From NCBI GenBank assembly GCA_003552765.1, contig PUOI01000321.1:1-8411 (forward strand): a stretch of DNA of 8,411 nt, given 5' to 3'. This DNA is from Candidatus Hydrogenedentota bacterium (GTDB lineage Bacteria; Hydrogenedentota; Hydrogenedentia; Hydrogenedentales; SLHB01). Below the pieces are notes generated by a model. That model was not told the DNA's origin. It ran no database searches and was given only the letters and a program-made list of their open reading frames with translations. Both the position numbers and the translations under genes were made by a program. Below are positions 7,637 to 8,411 of this stretch, piece after piece; the first letter of the stretch is position 1; the number at the start of each line of letters is the position of its first letter.

Positions 7637-7661
7637 GGGACAGGCGTCCGTAGCCTGTGCC
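7637..7661. repeat. Imperfect inverted repeat between the hydrolase-like and GNAT genes
   Basis: ACAGGC (7640-7645) and GCCTGT (7653-7658) are perfect inverted copies around a 7-base spacer. After one mismatched position (7639/7659) two further pairs form (GG 7637-7638 with CC 7660-7661). RNA from either strand could fold into an 8-pair hairpin with one internal mismatch. On the minus strand it is followed by CATGCTG, with no T run, so it is not a standard intrinsic terminator. It sits 16 bp past the stop of the upstream gene and 25 bp before the GNAT start, so an mRNA-stabilising or processing hairpin, or a regulator binding site, are possibilities. Confidence 0.5.
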
Positions 7662-7677
7662 GCTTACCCGAATCCCC

Positions 7678-8411
7678 TCACTCCACGCGTTCCCCGGCGA
7701 ACGCCTTGCGCAGGATGTCGAACAGCTCGCTCTCGTCCGGCGCATCCTCGTGTGAAGGGGGCCATGCATGGAACGTGAACCCGTTCGCATGTTCGTTGTA
7801 CAGATTCAGCAAGCCCACAAGAAACGAACGCTGAGGCTCGGGAATGGGTACTTGCCGGTAGATTTCGTTGAGTCCCGGCGCCTCTTGGCTGTGCACGGCC
7901 AGGCCCGTTTCGCGCACGTATTTCTGGAAATCAAACTCTTCCGCTTCGCCATCCCATCGCGGAGCGTAACTGCTCTCGGGCCACTGCGTTAAATAACTGG
8001 GCTCGTCGATAAGCGTGTCGTGATGCCCGTAACCGCCGCAATTCAGCACCCAGTTATGGTCATCCCAAGGCTCCCACCTCCCGTCCTTCACCCGCTCAAG
8101 CAGAGGCTCCATCACATGGAACGCGCGGGCGCTTATCCCGAGCAGCCGATGGGGATCATGTTCCCGGAATTTCCCGATAAGCTGGGGAACAAACACGTTG
8201 AAATACCGGTCATAATCTTCATCCGTCAGATGATTGTGGTGGCGGTGCCCGAAGAAGTGCCACATTTGCCAATAGGCGATCCGGCTCGCAATCTCTTTAT
8301 CTGCCAAGATGCTGGAGATGAGCCAGTCGAGCCAGTCAAAGAACCGGTCTCCATGGTTCCCATACGTTCCCGCGTCGGGGCCGCTCTCCACTACCACGGG
8401 CTCGTTCCAGA
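7678..8411 (-). CDS. Probable clan-A (GH5-like) glycoside hydrolase, C-terminal part (runs off right edge)
   Basis: The reading frame is open to the window edge, giving about 243 complete codons of the C-terminal half and no start inside the window. The first visible residues are WNEP, preceded by a codon that must encode Phe, Leu, Ile or Val. An N-E-P tripeptide at the end of a hydrophobic strand is the acid/base signature of clan-A (beta/alpha)8 glycoside hydrolases such as GH5; the Glu codon is at 8403-8401. Downstream features fit the rest of such a barrel: a helix followed by REHDPHRLLGI (before 8136), then DDHNWVLNCGG (a His-containing strand end), then LAVHSQEAPG, whose Glu (codon 7884-7882) is a candidate nucleophile, and finally NGFTFHAW, resembling the last strand of the barrel with its conserved Trp. 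Aromatic and His-rich stretches (WQMWHFFGHRHHNH) would suit a sugar-binding cleft. The substrate and exact GH family cannot be named, and a signal peptide would lie outside the window. The GNAT gene follows after 66 bp. The family assignment is motif-based inference. Confidence 0.6.
   Translation of the reverse strand, partial: WNEPVVVESGPDAGTYGNHGDRFFDWLDWLISSILADKEIASRIAYWQMWHFFGHRHHNHLTDEDYDRYFNVFVPQLIGKFREHDPHRLLGISARAFHVMEPLLERVKDGRWEPWDDHNWVLNCGGYGHHDTLIDEPSYLTQWPESSYAPRWDGEAEEFDFQKYVRETGLAVHSQEAPGLNEIYRQVPIPEPQRSFLVGLLNLYNEHANGFTFHAWPPSHEDAPDESELFDILRKAFAGERVE

Noticed and set aside
1..8411. Mobile elements, CRISPR arrays, tRNA or rRNA genes
   Set aside because: No terminal inverted repeats, transposase or integrase motifs, spaced direct repeats or tRNA cloverleaf signatures were seen on either strand.

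Overview
The window is a gene-dense, G+C-rich stretch in which every supportable gene lies on the minus strand. In order of transcription (high to low coordinates) it holds: the 3' part of a gene resembling a clan-A glycoside hydrolase (7678-8411, running off the right edge); a two-domain GNAT-type acyltransferase (6649-7611); an outer-membrane Omp85 protein of the TamA type (4659-6524); a giant periplasm-spanning TamB-type protein (257-4654); and the start of a calcineurin-like metallophosphoesterase (1-254, running off the left edge).

The core is the tamA-tamB pair. TamA has a signal peptide, a POTRA-like periplasmic region and a 16-strand-type barrel with the family's loop-6 motif (SIRGF). 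TamB has one N-terminal membrane anchor, a very long beta-rich repetitive body and the conserved C-terminal DUF490/TamB domain. They are separated by 4 bp. The metallophosphoesterase ATG follows the tamB stop after only 2 bp, so tamA-tamB-phosphoesterase is very probably one transcript. Together TamA and TamB bridge the inner and outer membranes and are known for outer-membrane protein assembly and, for TamB/AsmA-like proteins, for moving phospholipid between membranes. The phosphoesterase may belong to the same envelope programme, but nothing in the visible 84 residues fixes its substrate.

The upstream pair (hydrolase-like and GNAT genes) is separated from tamA by a 124-bp non-coding gap that is more A+T-rich than its surroundings and is the natural place for the tam operon promoter. 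A smaller 66-bp gap between the hydrolase-like and GNAT genes contains an imperfect inverted repeat and a strong Shine-Dalgarno sequence. The other internal starts (tamA, tamB, phosphoesterase) have no recognisable Shine-Dalgarno sequence.

The organism is a Gram-negative (diderm) bacterium, judged from the TamA/TamB pair. G+C-rich codon use and an acidic TamB are visible, but I cannot assign a phylum from the sequence alone. There are no tRNA or rRNA genes, CRISPR arrays, insertion sequences or phage genes. The window looks like ordinary chromosomal housekeeping and envelope content. I did not find a convincing undescribed system; the most useful leads are the third gene of the tam operon, the acidic insert in TamB, the degenerate first GNAT domain and the NEP-bearing hydrolase at the right edge.
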